From Euonymus europaeus (lineage: Eukaryota; Streptophyta; Magnoliopsida; Celastrales; Celastraceae): a DNA stretch of 64,000 nt. The notes beneath the pieces were generated by a model. That model was given only the letters and a program-made list of their open reading frames with translations, did no database searches and had not been told where the DNA came from. The stretch covers positions 16,448,001 through 16,512,000 of the forward strand of contig OY756962.1 of assembly GCA_963580455.1 (NCBI GenBank). Reading direction: 5' to 3'. Below are positions 13,586 to 26,988 of the stretch, one piece after another (positions within the stretch are counted from its first letter, which is position 1; each line of letters opens with the position of its first letter). The position numbers and the translations under genes are program-made.

Positions 13586-15184
13586 AAGCTTCCTATATTA
13601 TTTCGATGTTAAAACACCATCTTTCATTGACAAATGGACAAAACCGTTAAAAGACCCTCCATAGAGAGAGTTGAGCAACTTCGGACCATCGAAGTTGCTC
13701 GGTGAACAATTTTTATTGTTATTCTATGTCAAATTTTATGAGTATAAGCTTCCAAGATTATTTCGATTCCAAATCACCAACTTTCTATCAGAAATGGACA
13801 AAACCGTTAAAAGCTCCTTCATAGAGAGAGTTGAGAAACTTCGAACCATCAAGGTTGCTCGATGTACACTTTTTATTGTTCTTCATTGTTAAATTTTATG
13901 AGTATAAGCTTCCTAGATTATTTCGATGCCAAAACAGCAACTTTTTACGACAAATGGACAAAACCGTTAAAAGGTCCTCCATAGAGAGAATTGAGATACT
14001 TCGGACCATCAAAGTTGCTCGGTGTACACTTTTTATTGTTCTTCAATGTCAAATTTTATGAGTATAAGCTTCCTAGATTATTTCGATGCTAAAACACCAT
14101 CTTTCTATGACAAATGGAGAAAACCGTTAAAAGCCCCATCATAGAGAGAGTTGAGCAACTTCGGACCATCGAAGTTGCTCGGCGTACACTTTTTATTGTT
14201 ATTCTAGGTCAAATTTTATGAGTATAAGCTTCCAAGATTATTTCGATTCCAAATCACCAACTTTCTATCAGAAATGGACAAAACCGTTAAAAGCTCCTCC
14301 ATAGAGAGAGTTGAGCAACTTCGAACCATCAAGGTTGCTCGATTTACACTTTTATTGTTCTTCTATGTTAAATTTTACGAGTATAAGCTTCCAAGATTAT
14401 TTCGATGCCAAAACAGCAACTTTTTATCACAAATTGACAAAACCGTTAAAAGCTCCTCCATAGAGAGAGTTGAGCAGCTTCGGACAAACAAAGTTTTTTG
14501 GGATACGCTTTTTATAGTTCTTCTATGTCAAATTTTACGAGTATAAGCTTCCTAGATTATTTCGATGTTAAAACACCATCTTTCTTTGACAAATGGACAA
14601 AACCGTTAAAAGACCCTCCATAGAGAGAGTTGAGCAACTTCGGACCATCGAAGTTGCTCGGTGTACACTTTTTATTGTTATTCTATGTCAAATTTTATGA
14701 GTATAAGCTTCCAAGATTATTTCGATTCCAAATCACCAACTTTCTATCAGAAATGGACAAAACCGTTAAAAGCTCCTCCATAGAGAGAGTTGAGCAACTT
14801 CGAACCATCAAGGTTGCTCGATTTACACTTTTTATTGTTCTTTTATGTTAAATTTTACGAGTATAAGCTTCCAAGATTATTTCGATGCCAAAACAGCAAC
14901 TTTTTATCACAAATTGACAAAACCGTTAAAAGCTCCTCCATACAGAGAGTTGAGCAACTTCGGACCAACAAAGTTTTTTGGGATACACTTTTTATTGTTC
15001 TTCTATGTCAAATTTTACGAGTATAAGCTTCCTAGATTATTTCGATGTTAAAACACCATCTTTCTTTGACAAATGGACAAAACCGTTAAAAGCTCCTCCA
15101 TAGAGAGAGTTGAGCAACTTCGAACCATCAAAGTTGCTCGATGTAAACTTTTTATTGTTCTTCTATGTTAAATTTTATGAGTAT
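13586..15184. repeat. Ten-monomer block, copy 1 (2,878-bp offset)
   Basis: Ten monomers whose order and variants recur at 16464-18063. Shared markers are the CTTTCATTGAC variant, GAGAATTGAGATAC, CTTCAATGTC, CCCCATCATAG and CCATACAGAG. A one-base deletion at about 14349 (ACACTTTTATTG) is absent from the second copy, so the offset moves from 2,878 to 2,879 bp. Confidence 0.8.
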
Positions 15185-16463
15185 AAGCTTCCAAGATTAT
15201 TTCTATGCCAAAAAAAAACTTTTTACGGCAAATGGAAAAAACCGTTAAAAGGTCCTCCATAGAGAGACTTGAGATACTACGGACCGTAAAAGTTGCTCAG
15301 TGTACACTCTTTATTGTTTTTCCATGTCAAATTTTACGAGTATAAGCTTCAAAGATTATTTTGACGCCAAGACAACAACTTTTTATCACAAATTGACAAA
15401 ACCGTTAAAAGCTCCTTCATAGAGAGAGTTGAGCAACTTCGGACCAACAAAGTTTCTCGGGATACACTTTTTACTGTTCTTCTATGTCAAATTTTACGAG
15501 TATAAGCTTCCTAGATTATTTTTATGCCAAAAAATGAACTTTTTACAACAAATGGACAAAACCGTTAAAAGCACCTCCATAGAGGGAGTTGAGCAACTTC
15601 GGACCATCAAAGTTGCTCGGTGTACACTTTTTATTGTTCTTCCACGTCAAATTTTACGAGTATAAGCTTCCAAGATTATTTCGATGCCAAAACAGCAACT
15701 TTTTATCACAAATTGACAAAACCTTTAAAAGCTCCTCCATAGAGAGAGTTGAGCAACTTTGGACCAACAAAGTTTTTCGGGATACACTTTTTATTGTTCT
15801 TCTATGTCAAATTTTACGAGTATAAGCTTCCTAGATTATTTCGATGTTAAAACACCATCTTTCTTTGACAAATGGACAAAACCGTTAAAAGACCATCCAT
15901 AGAGAGAGTTGAGCAACTTCGGACCATCGAAGTTGCTCGGTGTACACTTTTTATTGTTATTCTATGTCAAATTTTATGAGTATAAGATTCCAAGATTATT
16001 TCGATTCCAAATCACCAACTTTCTATGAGAAATGGACAAAACCGTTAAAAGCTCCTACATAGAGAGAGTTGAGCAACTTCGAACAATCAAAGTTGCTCGA
16101 TGTAAACTTTTTATTGTCCTTCTATGTTAAATTTTATGAGTATAAGCTTCCCAGATTATTTCGATGCCAAAAAATAAACTTTTTATGACAAATGGACAAA
16201 ACCGTTAAAAGGTCCTCCATAGAGAGAGTTGAGCAACTTCGGACCAACAAAGTTTTTCGGGATACACATTTTATTGTTCTTCTATGTCAAATCTTACGAG
16301 TATAAGCTTCCTAGATTATTTCGATGCTAAAACACCATCTTTCTATGACAAATGGAGACAACCGTTAAAAGCCCCTCCATAGAGAGAGTTGAGCAACTTC
16401 GGACCATCAAAGTTGCTCGGCGTACACTTTTTATTGTTATTCTATGTCAAATTTTATGAGTAT
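15185..16463. repeat. Eight-monomer block, copy 1 (5.11-kb offset)
   Basis: The series recurs at about 20301-21577. It begins with the A-tract monomer, then the AAGCTTCAAAGATTATTTTG monomer with GCCAAGACAACAAC, and includes AAGCTTCCCAGATTATTTCG followed by ATAAACTTTTTATGAC. Its first part (15185 to about 15.66 kb) also matches 18543-19.02 kb. Confidence 0.75.
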
Positions 16464-18063
16464 AAGCTTCCTAGATTATTTCGATGTAAAAACACCATCT
16501 TTCATTGACAAATGGACAAAACCGTTAAAAGACCCTCCATAGAGAGAGTTGAGCAACTTCGGACCATCGAAGTTGCTCGGTGAACACTTTTTATTGTTAT
16601 TCTATATCAAATTTTATGAATATAAGCTTCCAAGATTATTTCGATTCCAAATCACCAACTTTCTATCAGAAATGGACAAAACCGTTTAAAGCTCCTCCAT
16701 AGAGAGAGTTGAGAAACTTTGAACCATCAAGGTTGCTCGATGTACACTTTTTATTGTTCTTCATTGTTAAATTTTATGAGTATAAGCTTCCTAGATTATT
16801 TCGATGCCAAAACAGCAACTTTTTACGACAAATGGACAAAACCGTTAAAAGGTCCTCCATAGAGAGAATTGAGATACTTCGGACCATCAAAGTTGCTCGG
16901 TGTACACTTTTTATTGTTCTTCAATGTCAAATTTTATGAGTATAAGCTTCCTAGATTATTTGGATGCTAAAACACCATCTTTCTATGACAAATGGAGAAA
17001 ACCGTTAAAAGCCCCATCATAGAGAGAGTTGAGCAACTTCGGACCATCAAAGTTGCTCGGCGTACACTTTTTATTGTTATTCTAGGTCAAATTTTATGAG
17101 TATAAGCTTCCAAGATTATTTCGATTCCAAATCACCAACTTTCTATCAAAAATGGACAAAACCGTTAAAAGCTCCTCCATAGAGAGAGTTGAGCAACTTC
17201 GAACCATCAAGGTTGCTCGATTTACACTTTTTATTGTTCTTCTATGTTAAATTTTACGAGTATAAGCTTCCAAGATTATTTCGATGCCAAAACAGCAACT
17301 TTTTATCACAAATTGACAAAACCGTTAAAAGCTCCTCCATAGAGAGAGTTGAGCAGCTTCGGACAAACAAAGTTTTTCGGGATACGCTTTTTATAGTTCT
17401 TCTATGTCAAATTTTACGAGTATAAGCTTCCTAGATTATTTCGATGTTAAAACACCATCTTTCTTTGTCAAATGGACAAAACCGTTAAAAGACCCTTCAT
17501 AGAGAGAGTTGAGCAACTTCGGACCATCGAAGTTGCTCGTTGTACACTTTTTATTGTTATTCTATGTCAAATTTTATGAGTATAAGCTTCCAAGATTATT
17601 TCGATTCCAAATCACCAACTTTCTATCAGAAATGGACAAAACCGTTAAAAGCTCCTCCATAGAGAGAGTTGAGCAACTTCGAACCATCAAGGTTGCTCGA
17701 TTTACACTTTTTATTGTTCTTCTATGTTAAATTTTACGAGTATAAGCTTCCAAGATTATTTCGATGCCAAAACAGCAACTTTTTATCACAAATTGACAAA
17801 ACCGTTAAAAGCTCCTCCATACAGAGAGTTGAGCAACTTCGGACCAACAAAGTTTTTCGGGATACACTTTTTATTGTTCTTCTATGTGAAATTTTACGAG
17901 TATAAGCTTCCTATATTATTTCGATGTTAAAACACCATCTTTCTTCGACAAATGGACAAAACCGTTAAAAGCTCCTCCATAGAGAGAGTTGAGCAACTTC
18001 GAACCATCAAAGTTGCTCGATGTAAACTTTTTATTGTTCTTCTATGTTAAATTTTATGAGTAT
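16464..18063. repeat. Ten-monomer block, copy 2 (2,878-bp offset)
   Basis: Second copy of 13586-15184 with the same private variants. Both copies are followed by a monomer with a nine-A tract in place of the usual interrupted A-rich segment (15185 and 18064). Confidence 0.8.
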
Positions 18064-20300
18064 AAGCTTCCAAGATTATTTCGATGCCAAAAAAAAACTT
18101 TTTACGGCAAATGGAAAAAACCGTTAAAAGGTCCTCCATAGAGAGAGTTGAAATACTTCGGACCATCAAAGTTGCTCGGTGTACACTAGTTATTGTTCTT
18201 CTATGTCAAATTTTATGAGTATAAGCTTCCTAGATTATTTCGATGCAAAAACACCATCTTTCTATGACAAATGGAGAAAACCGTTAAAAGCCCCTTCATA
18301 GAGAGAGTTGAGCAACTTCGGACCATCGAAGTTGCTCGGCGTACACTTTTTATTGTTCTTCTATGTCAAATTTTACGAGTATAAGCTTCCTAGATTATTT
18401 CGATGTTAAAACACCATCTTTCTTTGACAAATGGATAAAACCGTTAAAAGCTCCTCCATAGAGAGAGTTGAGCAACTTCGAACCATCAAAGTTGCTCGAT
18501 GTAAACTTTTTATTGTTCTTCTATGTTAAATTTTATGAGTATAAGCTTCCAAGATTATTTCGATGCCAAAAAAAAACTTTTTACGGCAAATGGAAAAAAC
18601 CGTTAAAAGCTCCTCCATAGAGAGACTTGAGATACTACGGACCGTAAAAGTTGCTCAGTGTACACTCTTTATTGTTTTTCCATGTCAAATTTTACGAGTA
18701 TAAGCTTCAAAGATTATTTTGACGCCAAGACAACAACTTTTTATCACAAATTGACAAAACCGTTAAAATCTCCTTCATAGAGAGAGTTGAGCAACTTCGG
18801 ACCAACAAAGTTTCTCGGGATACACTTTTTACTGTTCTTCTATGTCAAATTTTACGAGTATAAGCTTCCTAGATTATTTTTATGCCAAAAAATGAACTTT
18901 TTACAACAAATGGACAAAACCGTTAAAAGCTCCTCCATATAGGGAGTTGAGCAACTTCGGACCATCAAAGTTGCTCGGTGTACACTTTTTATTGTTCTTC
19001 CACGTCAAATTTTACGAGTATAAGCTTCCAAGATTATTTCGATGCCAAAACAGCAACTTTTTATCACAAATTGACAAAACCTTTAAAAGCTCCTCCATAG
19101 AGAGAGTTAAGCAACTTCGGACCAACAAAGTTTTTCGGGATACACTTTTTATTGTTCTTCTATGTCAAATTTTACGAGTATAAGCTTCCTAGATTATTTC
19201 GATGTTAAAACACCATCTTTCTTTGACAAATGGACAAAACCGTTAAAAGACCATCCATAGAGAATGTTGAGCAACTTCGGACCATCGAAGTTGCTCGGTG
19301 TACACTTTTTATTGTTATTCTATGTCAAATTTTATGAGTATAAGCTTCCAAGATTATTTCGATTCCAAATCACCAACTTTCTATGAGAAATGGACAAAAC
19401 CGTTAAAAGCTCCTACATAGAGAGAGTTGAGCAACTTCGAACCATCAAAGTTGCTCGATGTAAACTTTTTATTGTTCTTCTATGTTAAATTTTATGAGTA
19501 TAAGCTTCCAAGATTATTTCGATGCCAAAAAAAAACTTTTTACGGCAAATGGAAAAAACCGTTAAAAGCTCCTCCATAGAGAGACTTGAGATACTACGGA
19601 CCGTAAAAGTTGCTCAGTGTACACTCTTTATTGTTTTTCCATGTCAAATTTTACGAGTATAAGCTTCAAAGATTATTTTGACGCCAAGACAACAACTTTT
19701 TATCACAAATTGACAAAACCGTTAAAAGCTCCTTCATAGAGAGAGTTGAGCAACTTCGGACCAACAAAGTTTCTCGGGATACACTTTTTACTGTTCTTCT
19801 ATGTCAAATTTTACGAGTATAAGCTTCCTAGATTATTTTTATGCCAAAAAATGAACTTTTTACAACAAATGGACAAAACCGTTAAAAGCTCCTCCATAGA
19901 GGGAGTTGAGCAACTTCGGACCATCAAAGTTGCTCGGTGTACACTTTTTATTGTTCTTCCACGTCAAATTTTACGAGTATAAGCTTCCAAGATTATTTCG
20001 ATGCCAAAACAACAACTTTTTATCACAAATTGACAAAACCTTTAAAAGCTCCTCCATAGAGAGAGTTGAGCAACTTCGGACCAACAAAGTTTTTCGGGAT
20101 ACACTTTTTATTGTTCTTCTATGTCAAATTTTACGAGTATAAGCTTCCTAGATTATTTCGATGTTAAAACACCATCTTTCTTTGACAAATGGACAAAACC
20201 GTTAAAAGCTCCTCCATAGAGAGAGTTGAGCAACTTCGAACCATCAAAGTTGCTCGATGTAAACTTTTTATTGTTCTTCTATGTTAAATTTTATGAGTAT
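18064..20300. repeat. Short-period higher-order repeats marked by A-tract monomers (479, 959 and 799 bp)
   Basis: A-tract monomers (GCC followed by nine A and then CTTTTTACGGC) start at 18064, 18543 and 19502, and an eight-A form starts at 20301. The intervals are 479, 959 and 799 bp, i.e. 3, 6 and 5 monomers, each one base short because the A-tract monomer is 158-159 bp. The 799-bp unit is the 959-bp unit with a monomer missing. This is a recent local expansion with variable unit count. Confidence 0.75.
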
Positions 20301-21577
20301 AAGCTTCCAAGATTATTTCGATGCCAAAAAAAACTTTTTACGGCAAATGGAAAAAACCGTTAAAAGCTCCTCCATAGATAGACTTGAGATACTACGGACC
20401 GTAAAAGTTGCTCAGTGTACACTCTTTATTGTTTTTCCATTTCAAATATTACGAGTATAAGCTTCAAAGATTATTTTGACGCCAAGACAACAACTTTTTA
20501 TCACAAATTGACAAAACCGTTAAAAGCTCCTTCATAGAGAGAGTTGAGCAACTTCGGACCAACAAAGTTTCTCGGGATACACTTTTTACTGTTCTTCTAT
20601 GTCAAATTTTACGAGTATAAGCTTCCTAGATTATTTTTATGCCAAAAAATGAACTTTTTACAACAAATGGACAAAACCATTAAAAGCTCCTCCATAGAGG
20701 GAGTTGAGCAACTTCGGACCATCAAAGTTGCTCGGTGTACAATTTTTATTGTTCTTCCACGTCAAATTTTACGAGTATAAGCTTCCAAGATTATTTCGAT
20801 GCCAAAACAGCAACTTTTTATCACAAATTGACGAAACCTTTAAAAGCTCCTCCATAGAGAGAGTTGAGCAACTTCGGACCAACAAAGTTTTTCGTGATAC
20901 ACTTTTTATTGTTCTTCTATGTCAAATTTTACGAGCATAAGCTTCCTAGATTATTTCGATGTTAAAACACCATCTTTCTTTGACAAATGGACAAAACCGT
21001 TAAAAGACCATCCATAGAGAGAGTTGAGCAACTTCGGACCATCGAAGTTGCTCGGTGTACACTTTTTATTGTTATTCTATGTCAAATTTTATGAGTATAA
21101 GCTTCCAAGATTATTTCGATTCCAAATCACCAACTTTCTATGAGAAATGGACAAAACCGTTAAAAGCTCCTACATAGAGAGAGTTGAGCAACTTCGAACC
21201 ATCAAAGTTGCTCGATGTAAACTTTTTATTGTCCTTCTATGTTAAATTTTATGAGTATAAGCTTCCCAGATTATTTCGATGCCAAAAAATAAACTTTTTA
21301 TGACAAATGGACAAAACCGTTAAAAGGTCCTCCATAGAGAGAGTTGAGCAACTTCGGACCAACAAAGTTTTTCGGGATACACATTTTATTGTTCTTCTAT
21401 GTCAAATTTTACGAGTATAAGCTTCCTAGATTATTTCAATGCTAAAACACCATCTTTCTATGACAAATGGAGACAACCGTTAAAAGCCCCTCCATAGAGA
21501 GAGTTGAGCAACTTCGGACCATCAAAGTTGCTCGGCGTACACTTTTTATTGTTATTCTATGTCAAATTTTATGAGTA
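20301..21577. repeat. Eight-monomer block, copy 2 (5.11-kb offset)
   Basis: Second copy of 15185-16463, offset 5,113-5,116 bp. Its first monomer has an eight-A tract rather than nine. It also carries TTTCAAATATTACG near 20440 as a private change. Confidence 0.75.
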
Positions 21578-23640
21578 TAGGCTTCCAAGATTATTTCGAT
21601 TCCAAATCACCAACTTTCTATGAGAAATGGACAAAACCGTTAAAAGCTCCTCCATAGAGAGAGTTGAGCAACTTCAAACCATCAAGGTTGCCCGATGTAC
21701 ACTTTTTATTGTTCTTCTATGTTAAATTTTACGAGTATAAGCTTCCAAGATTATTTCGATGCTAAAACAGCAACTTTTTATCAGAAATTTACAAAACCGT
21801 TAAAAGCTCCTCCATAGAGAGAGTTGAGCAACTTCGGACCAACAAAGTTTTTCGGAATACACTTTTAATTGTTCTTCTTTGTCAAATTTTACGAGTATAA
21901 GCTTCCTAAATTATTTCGATGTTAAAACACCATCTTTCTTTGACAAATGGTCAAAACCGTTAAAAGACCCTCCATAGAGAGAGTTGAGCAACTTCGGACC
22001 ATCGAAGTTGCTCGGTGTACACTTTTTATTGTTATTCTATGTCAAATTTTATGAGTATAAGCTTCCAAGATTATTTCGATACAAAAACAACAACTTTTTA
22101 TCACAAATTGACAAAACCGTTAAAAGCTCCTCCATAGAGAGAGTTGAGCAACTTCGGACCAACAAAGTTTTTCGGGATACACATTTTATTGTTCTTCTAT
22201 GTCAAATTTTACGAGTATAAGCTTCCTAGATTATTTCGATGCTAAAACACCATCTTTCTATGAAAAATGGAGACAACCGTTAAAAGCTCCTCCATAGAGA
22301 GAGTTGAGCAACTTCGAACCATCAAGGTTGCTCGATGTACACTTTTTATTGTTCTTCTATGATAAATTTTATGAGTATAAGCTTCCTAGACTATTTCGAT
22401 GCCGAAAAATGAACTTTTTACAACAAATGGACAAAACCGTAAAAAGCTCCTCCATAGAGAGAGTTGAGCAACTTAGGACTATCAAAGTTGCTCGGTGTAC
22501 ACTTTTTATTGTTTTTCCATGTCAAATTTTACGAGTATAAGCTTCCAAGATTATTTCGATGCCAAAACACCAACTTTTTATCACAAATAGACAAAACCGT
22601 TAAAAGCTCCTCCATAGAGAGAGTTTTACAACGTCGGACCAACAGAGTTGCTGGGGATACACTTTTTATTGTTCTTCTTTGTCAAATTTTATGAGTATAA
22701 GCTTCCTAAATTATTTCGATGCTAAAACAACATCTTTCTATGACAAATCGACAAAACCGTTAAAAGGCCCTCCATAGAGAGAGTTGAGCAACTTCGGACC
22801 TTCGAAGTTGCTCGGTGTACACTTTTTATTGTTATTCTATGTCAAATTTTACGAGTATATGCTTCCAAGATTATTTCGACTCCAAATCACCAACTTTCTA
22901 TGAGAAATGGACAAAACCGTTAAATGCTCCTCCATAGAGAGTGTGGAGCAACTTCGAACCATCAAAGTTTTTCGATGTACATTAAATTCTATGAGTATAA
23001 GCTTCCTAGATTATTTCGATGCCAAAAAATGAACATTTTACGACAAATAGACAAAACCGTTAAAAGCCCCTCCATAGAGAGAGTTGAGCAACTTCGGACC
23101 ATCAAAGTTGCTCGGTGTACACTTTTTATTGTTATTCTATGTCAAATTTTATGAGTATAAGCTTCCAAGATTATTTCGATTCCAAATCGCCAACTTTCTA
23201 TGAGAAATGGACAAAACCGTTAAAAGCTCCTCCGTAGAGAGAGTTGAGCAACTTCGAACCATCAAAGTTGCTCGATGTAAACTTTCTATTGTTCTTCTAT
23301 GTTAAATTTTATGAGTATAAGCTTCCTAGATTATTTCGATGCCAAAAAACAAACTTTTTACGACAAATGGAAAAAACCGTTAAAAGCTCCTCCATAGAGA
23401 GAGTTGAGATACTTCGGACCGTCAAAGTTGCTCGCTGTACACTCTTTATTGTTCTTCCATGTCAAATTTTACGAGTATAAGCTTCCTAGATTATTGCGAT
23501 GCCAAAACACCATCTTTCTATGACAAATGGACAAAACCGTTAAAAGCCCCTCCATAGAGAAGAGTTGAGCAACTTCTGACCAACAAAGTTTCTCGGGATA
23601 CACTTTTCATTGTTCTTCTATGTCAAATTTTACGAGTATA
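21420..23640. repeat. Long-range duplicated block, copy 2 (paired with 1440-3180)
   Basis: This carries the same private indels as 1440-3180: the 20-bp deletion in the monomer at 22859-22998, the GAGAAGAGTTGAG insertion at about 23559, and the GAGTTTTACAACGTCGG variant at about 22620. Three additional monomers (about 21900-22378) are inserted relative to the other copy. Shared rare indels make independent origin very unlikely, so this is a segmental duplication within the array. Confidence 0.85.
22859..22998. repeat. 140-bp monomer with 20-bp deletion, copy 2
   Basis: Carries the same 20-bp deletion and the same ATGCTT loss of the HindIII site as 2400-2539. It is the diagnostic marker of the 20-kb-apart duplication. 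Confidence 0.9.
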
Positions 23641-26600
23641 AGCTTCCTAGATTATTTCGATGCCAAAAAATGAACTTTTTACAACAAATGGACAAAACCG
23701 TTAAAAGCTCCTCCATAGAGGGAGTTGAGCAACTTCGGACCATCAAAGTTGCTCGGTGTAAACTTTTTATTGTTTTTACATGTCAAATTTTACGAGTATA
23801 AGCTTCCAAGATTATTTCGACGCCAAAAAAGCACCTTTTTATCACAAATTGACAAAACCGTTAAAAGCTCCTCCATAGAGAGAGTTGAGCAACTTCGGAC
23901 CAACAAAGTTTCTCGGGATACACTTTTTATTGTTCTTCTATGTCAAATTTTATGAGTATAAGCTTCCTAGATTATTTCGATGCTAAAACACCATCTTTCT
24001 ATGACAAATGGACAAAACCGTTAAAAGCTCCTCCATAGAGAGAGTTGATCAACTTCGGACCATCAAAGTTGCTCGGTGTACACTTTTTATTGTTATTCTA
24101 TGTCAAATTTTATGAGTATAAGCTTCAAATAATATTTCGATTCCAAATCACCACCTTTCTATGAGAAATGGACAAAACCGTTAAAAGCTCCTCCAAAGAG
24201 AGAGTTGAGCAACTTCGAACCATCAAGGTTTCTCGATGTACACTTTTTATTGTTCTTCTATGTTAAATTTTATGAGTATAAGCTTCCTAGATTATTTCGA
24301 TGCCAAAAAATGAAGTTTTTACAACAAATGGACAAAACCGTTAAAAGCTCCTCCATAGAGAGAGTTGAGCAACCTCGAACCATCAAAGTTGCTCGGTGTA
24401 CACTTTTTATTGTTATTCTATGTCAAATTTTACGAGTATAAGCTTCCAAGATTATTTCGACTCCAAATCACCAACTTTCTTTGAGAAATGGACAAAACCG
24501 TTAAATGCTCCTCCATAGAGAGGGTGGAGCAACTTCGAACCATCAAAGTTTTTCGATGTACACTATTTATTTTTCTTCTATGTTAAATTTTATGAGTATA
24601 AGCTTCCTAGATTATTTCGATGCCAAAAAATGAACTTTTTACGACAAATGGACAAAAACGTTAAAAGACCCTCCATAGAGAGAGTTGAGCAACTTCGGAT
24701 CATCAAAGTTGCTCGCTGTACACTTTTTATTGTTATTCTATGTCAAATTTTATGAGTATAAGCTTGCAAGATTATTTCGATTCCAAATCACCAACTTTCT
24801 ATGAGAAATGGACAAAACCGTTAAAAGCTCCTCCATAGAGAGAGTTGAGCAACTTCGAACCATCAAAGTTGCTCGATGTAAACTTTTTATTGTTCTTCTA
24901 TGTTAAATTTTATGAGTATAAGCTTCCTAGATTATTTCGATGCCAAAAAACAAACTTTTTACGACAAATGGAAAAAACCGTTAAAAGCTCCTCCATAGAG
25001 AGAGTTGAGATACTTCGGACCGTCAAAGTTGCTCGGTGTACACTTTTTATTGTTCTTCTATGTCTAATTTTACGAGTATAAGCTTCCAAGATTATTTCGA
25101 TTCAAAATCACTACTTTTCTATGAGAAATGGACAAAACCGTTAAAAGCTCCTCCATAGAGAGAGTTGAGCAACTTCGAACCATCAAAGTTGCTCGATGTA
25201 AACTTTTTATTGTTCTTCTATGTTAAATTTTACGAGTATAAGCTTCCTAGATTATTTCGATGCCAAAAAACGAACTTTTTACGACAAATGGACAAAACCG
25301 TTAAAAGGTCCTCCATAGAGAGAGTTGAGCAACTTCGGACTGACAAAGTTTCTCGGGATACACTTTTTATTGTTCTTCTATGTCAAATTTTACGAGTATA
25401 AGCTTCCTAGATTATTTCGATTTTAAAACACCATCTTTCTTTGACAAATGAACAAAACCGTTAAAAGCCCTTCCATAGAGAGAGTTGAGCAACTTCGGAC
25501 CATCAAAGTTGCTCGGTGTACACTTTTTATTGTTCTTCTATGTCAAATTTTACGAGTATAAGCTTCCTAGATTATTTCGATGTTAAAACACCATCTTTCT
25601 TAGAGAAATAGACAAAGCCGTTAAAAGCCCCTCCATAAAGAGAGTTGAGCAACTTCGAACCATCAAAGTTGCTCGGTGTACACTTTTTCTTGTTATTCTA
25701 TGTCAAATTTTAGGTGTATAAGCTTCCAAGATTATTTCGATTCAAAATCACTACTTTTCTATGAGAAATGGACAAAACCGTTAAAAGCTCCTCCATAGAG
25801 AGAGTTGAGCAACTTCGAACCATCAAAGTTGCTCGATGTAAACTTTTTATTGTTCTTCTATGTTAAATTTTACGAGTATAAGCTTCCTAGATTATTTCGA
25901 TGCCAAAAAACGAACTTTTTACGACAAATGGACAAAACCGTTAAAATCACCTCCATAGAGAGAGTTGAGAAACTTCGGACCCAATTCACCAACTTTCTAT
26001 GAGAAATGGACAAAACCGTTAAATTCTCCTCCATAGAGAGTGTGGAACAACTTCGAACCATCAAAGTTGTTCGATTTACAGTTTTTATTGTTCTTCTATG
26101 TTAAATTTTATGAATATAAGCTTCCTAGATTATTTCGATGCCAAAAAACGAACTTTACCGACAAATGGACAAATCCGTTAAATTCCCTCCATAAAGAGAG
26201 TTGAGCAACTTCGGACCATCAAAGTTGCTCGGTGTACACTTTTTATTGTTCTTCTATGTCAAATTTTACGAGTATAAGATTCCAAGATTATTTCGATTCC
26301 AAATCACCAACTTTCCATGAGGAATGGACAAAACCATTAAATGCTCCTCCAAGAGAGAGTTGAGCAACTTCGAACCATCAAAGTTCCTCAATGTAAACTT
26401 TTTATTGTTCTTCTATGTTAAATTTTATGAGTATAAGCTTCCTAGATTATTTCGATGCCAAAAAACGAACTTTTTACAACAAATGGACAAAATCGTTAAA
26501 AGATCCTCCGTAGAGAGAGTTGAGATACTTCGGACCATCAAAGTTGCTCGGTGTACACTTTTTATTGTTCTTCTATGTCAAATTTTACGAGTATAAGCTT

Positions 26601-26988
26601 CCAAGATTATTTCGACGCCAAAACACCAACGTTTTATTACAAATGGACAAAACCGTTAAAAGCTCCTCCATAGAGAGAGTTGAGCAACTTCGGACCAACA
26701 GAGTTTCTCGGGATACACTTTTTATTGTTCTTCTATGTCAAATTTTACGAGTATAAGCTTCCTAGATTATTTCGATGTTAAAACACCATCTTTCTTTGAC
26801 AAATGGACAAAACCGTTAAAAGCCCCTCCATAGAGAGAGTTAAGCAACTTCGGACCATCAAAGTTGCTCGGTGTACACTTTTTATTGTTATTCTATGTCA
26901 AATTTTATGAGTATAAGCTTCCAAGATTATTTCGATTACAAATCACCTACTTTCTATGAGAAATTGACAAAACCGTTAAAAGCTCCTA
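23641..26988. repeat. Irregular satellite segment before the LTR
   Basis: About 21 monomers without a single clear period. It contains the full-length relative (24440-24599) of the 140-bp deleted monomer, a 640-bp recurrence (for example 25080/25720, TTCAAAATCACTAC type), and the first example of the 82-bp-deleted monomer (junction at about 25979). From about 25.7 kb the monomers belong to the same set as the 1,516-bp units downstream of the LTR. No gene is seen. Confidence 0.6.
26984..26988. other. Target-site duplication TCCTA, left
   Basis: Five bases immediately before the LTR, at positions 70-74 of the interrupted monomer that starts at 26915 (AGCTCCTA then TGTGACG). They are repeated exactly after the LTR. 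Confidence 0.85.

Larger units (their letters stand above)
1..26988. repeat. 160-bp HindIII satellite array, left part
   Basis: Tandem monomers of about 160 bp in one orientation, most beginning AAGCTTCC(T/A)AGATTATTTC and ending in an A/T-rich stretch before the next HindIII site. Starts step by 160 (1, 161, 321, 481, then 640 after a 1-bp deletion). The best conserved parts are the central ACAAAACCGTTAAA block and the CCATAGAGAGAGTTGAG block. Monomers fall into variant classes by the bases after AAGCTT (CCTAG or CCAAG) and by the following segment (GCCAAAAAATGAAC, GTTAAAACACCATC, TTCCAAATCACCAAC, GCCAAAACAACAAC). No protein gene, RNA gene or other mobile element is visible in this stretch. 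A centromeric role is an inference from monomer length and array size. The satellite family is not recognised. Confidence 0.97.
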
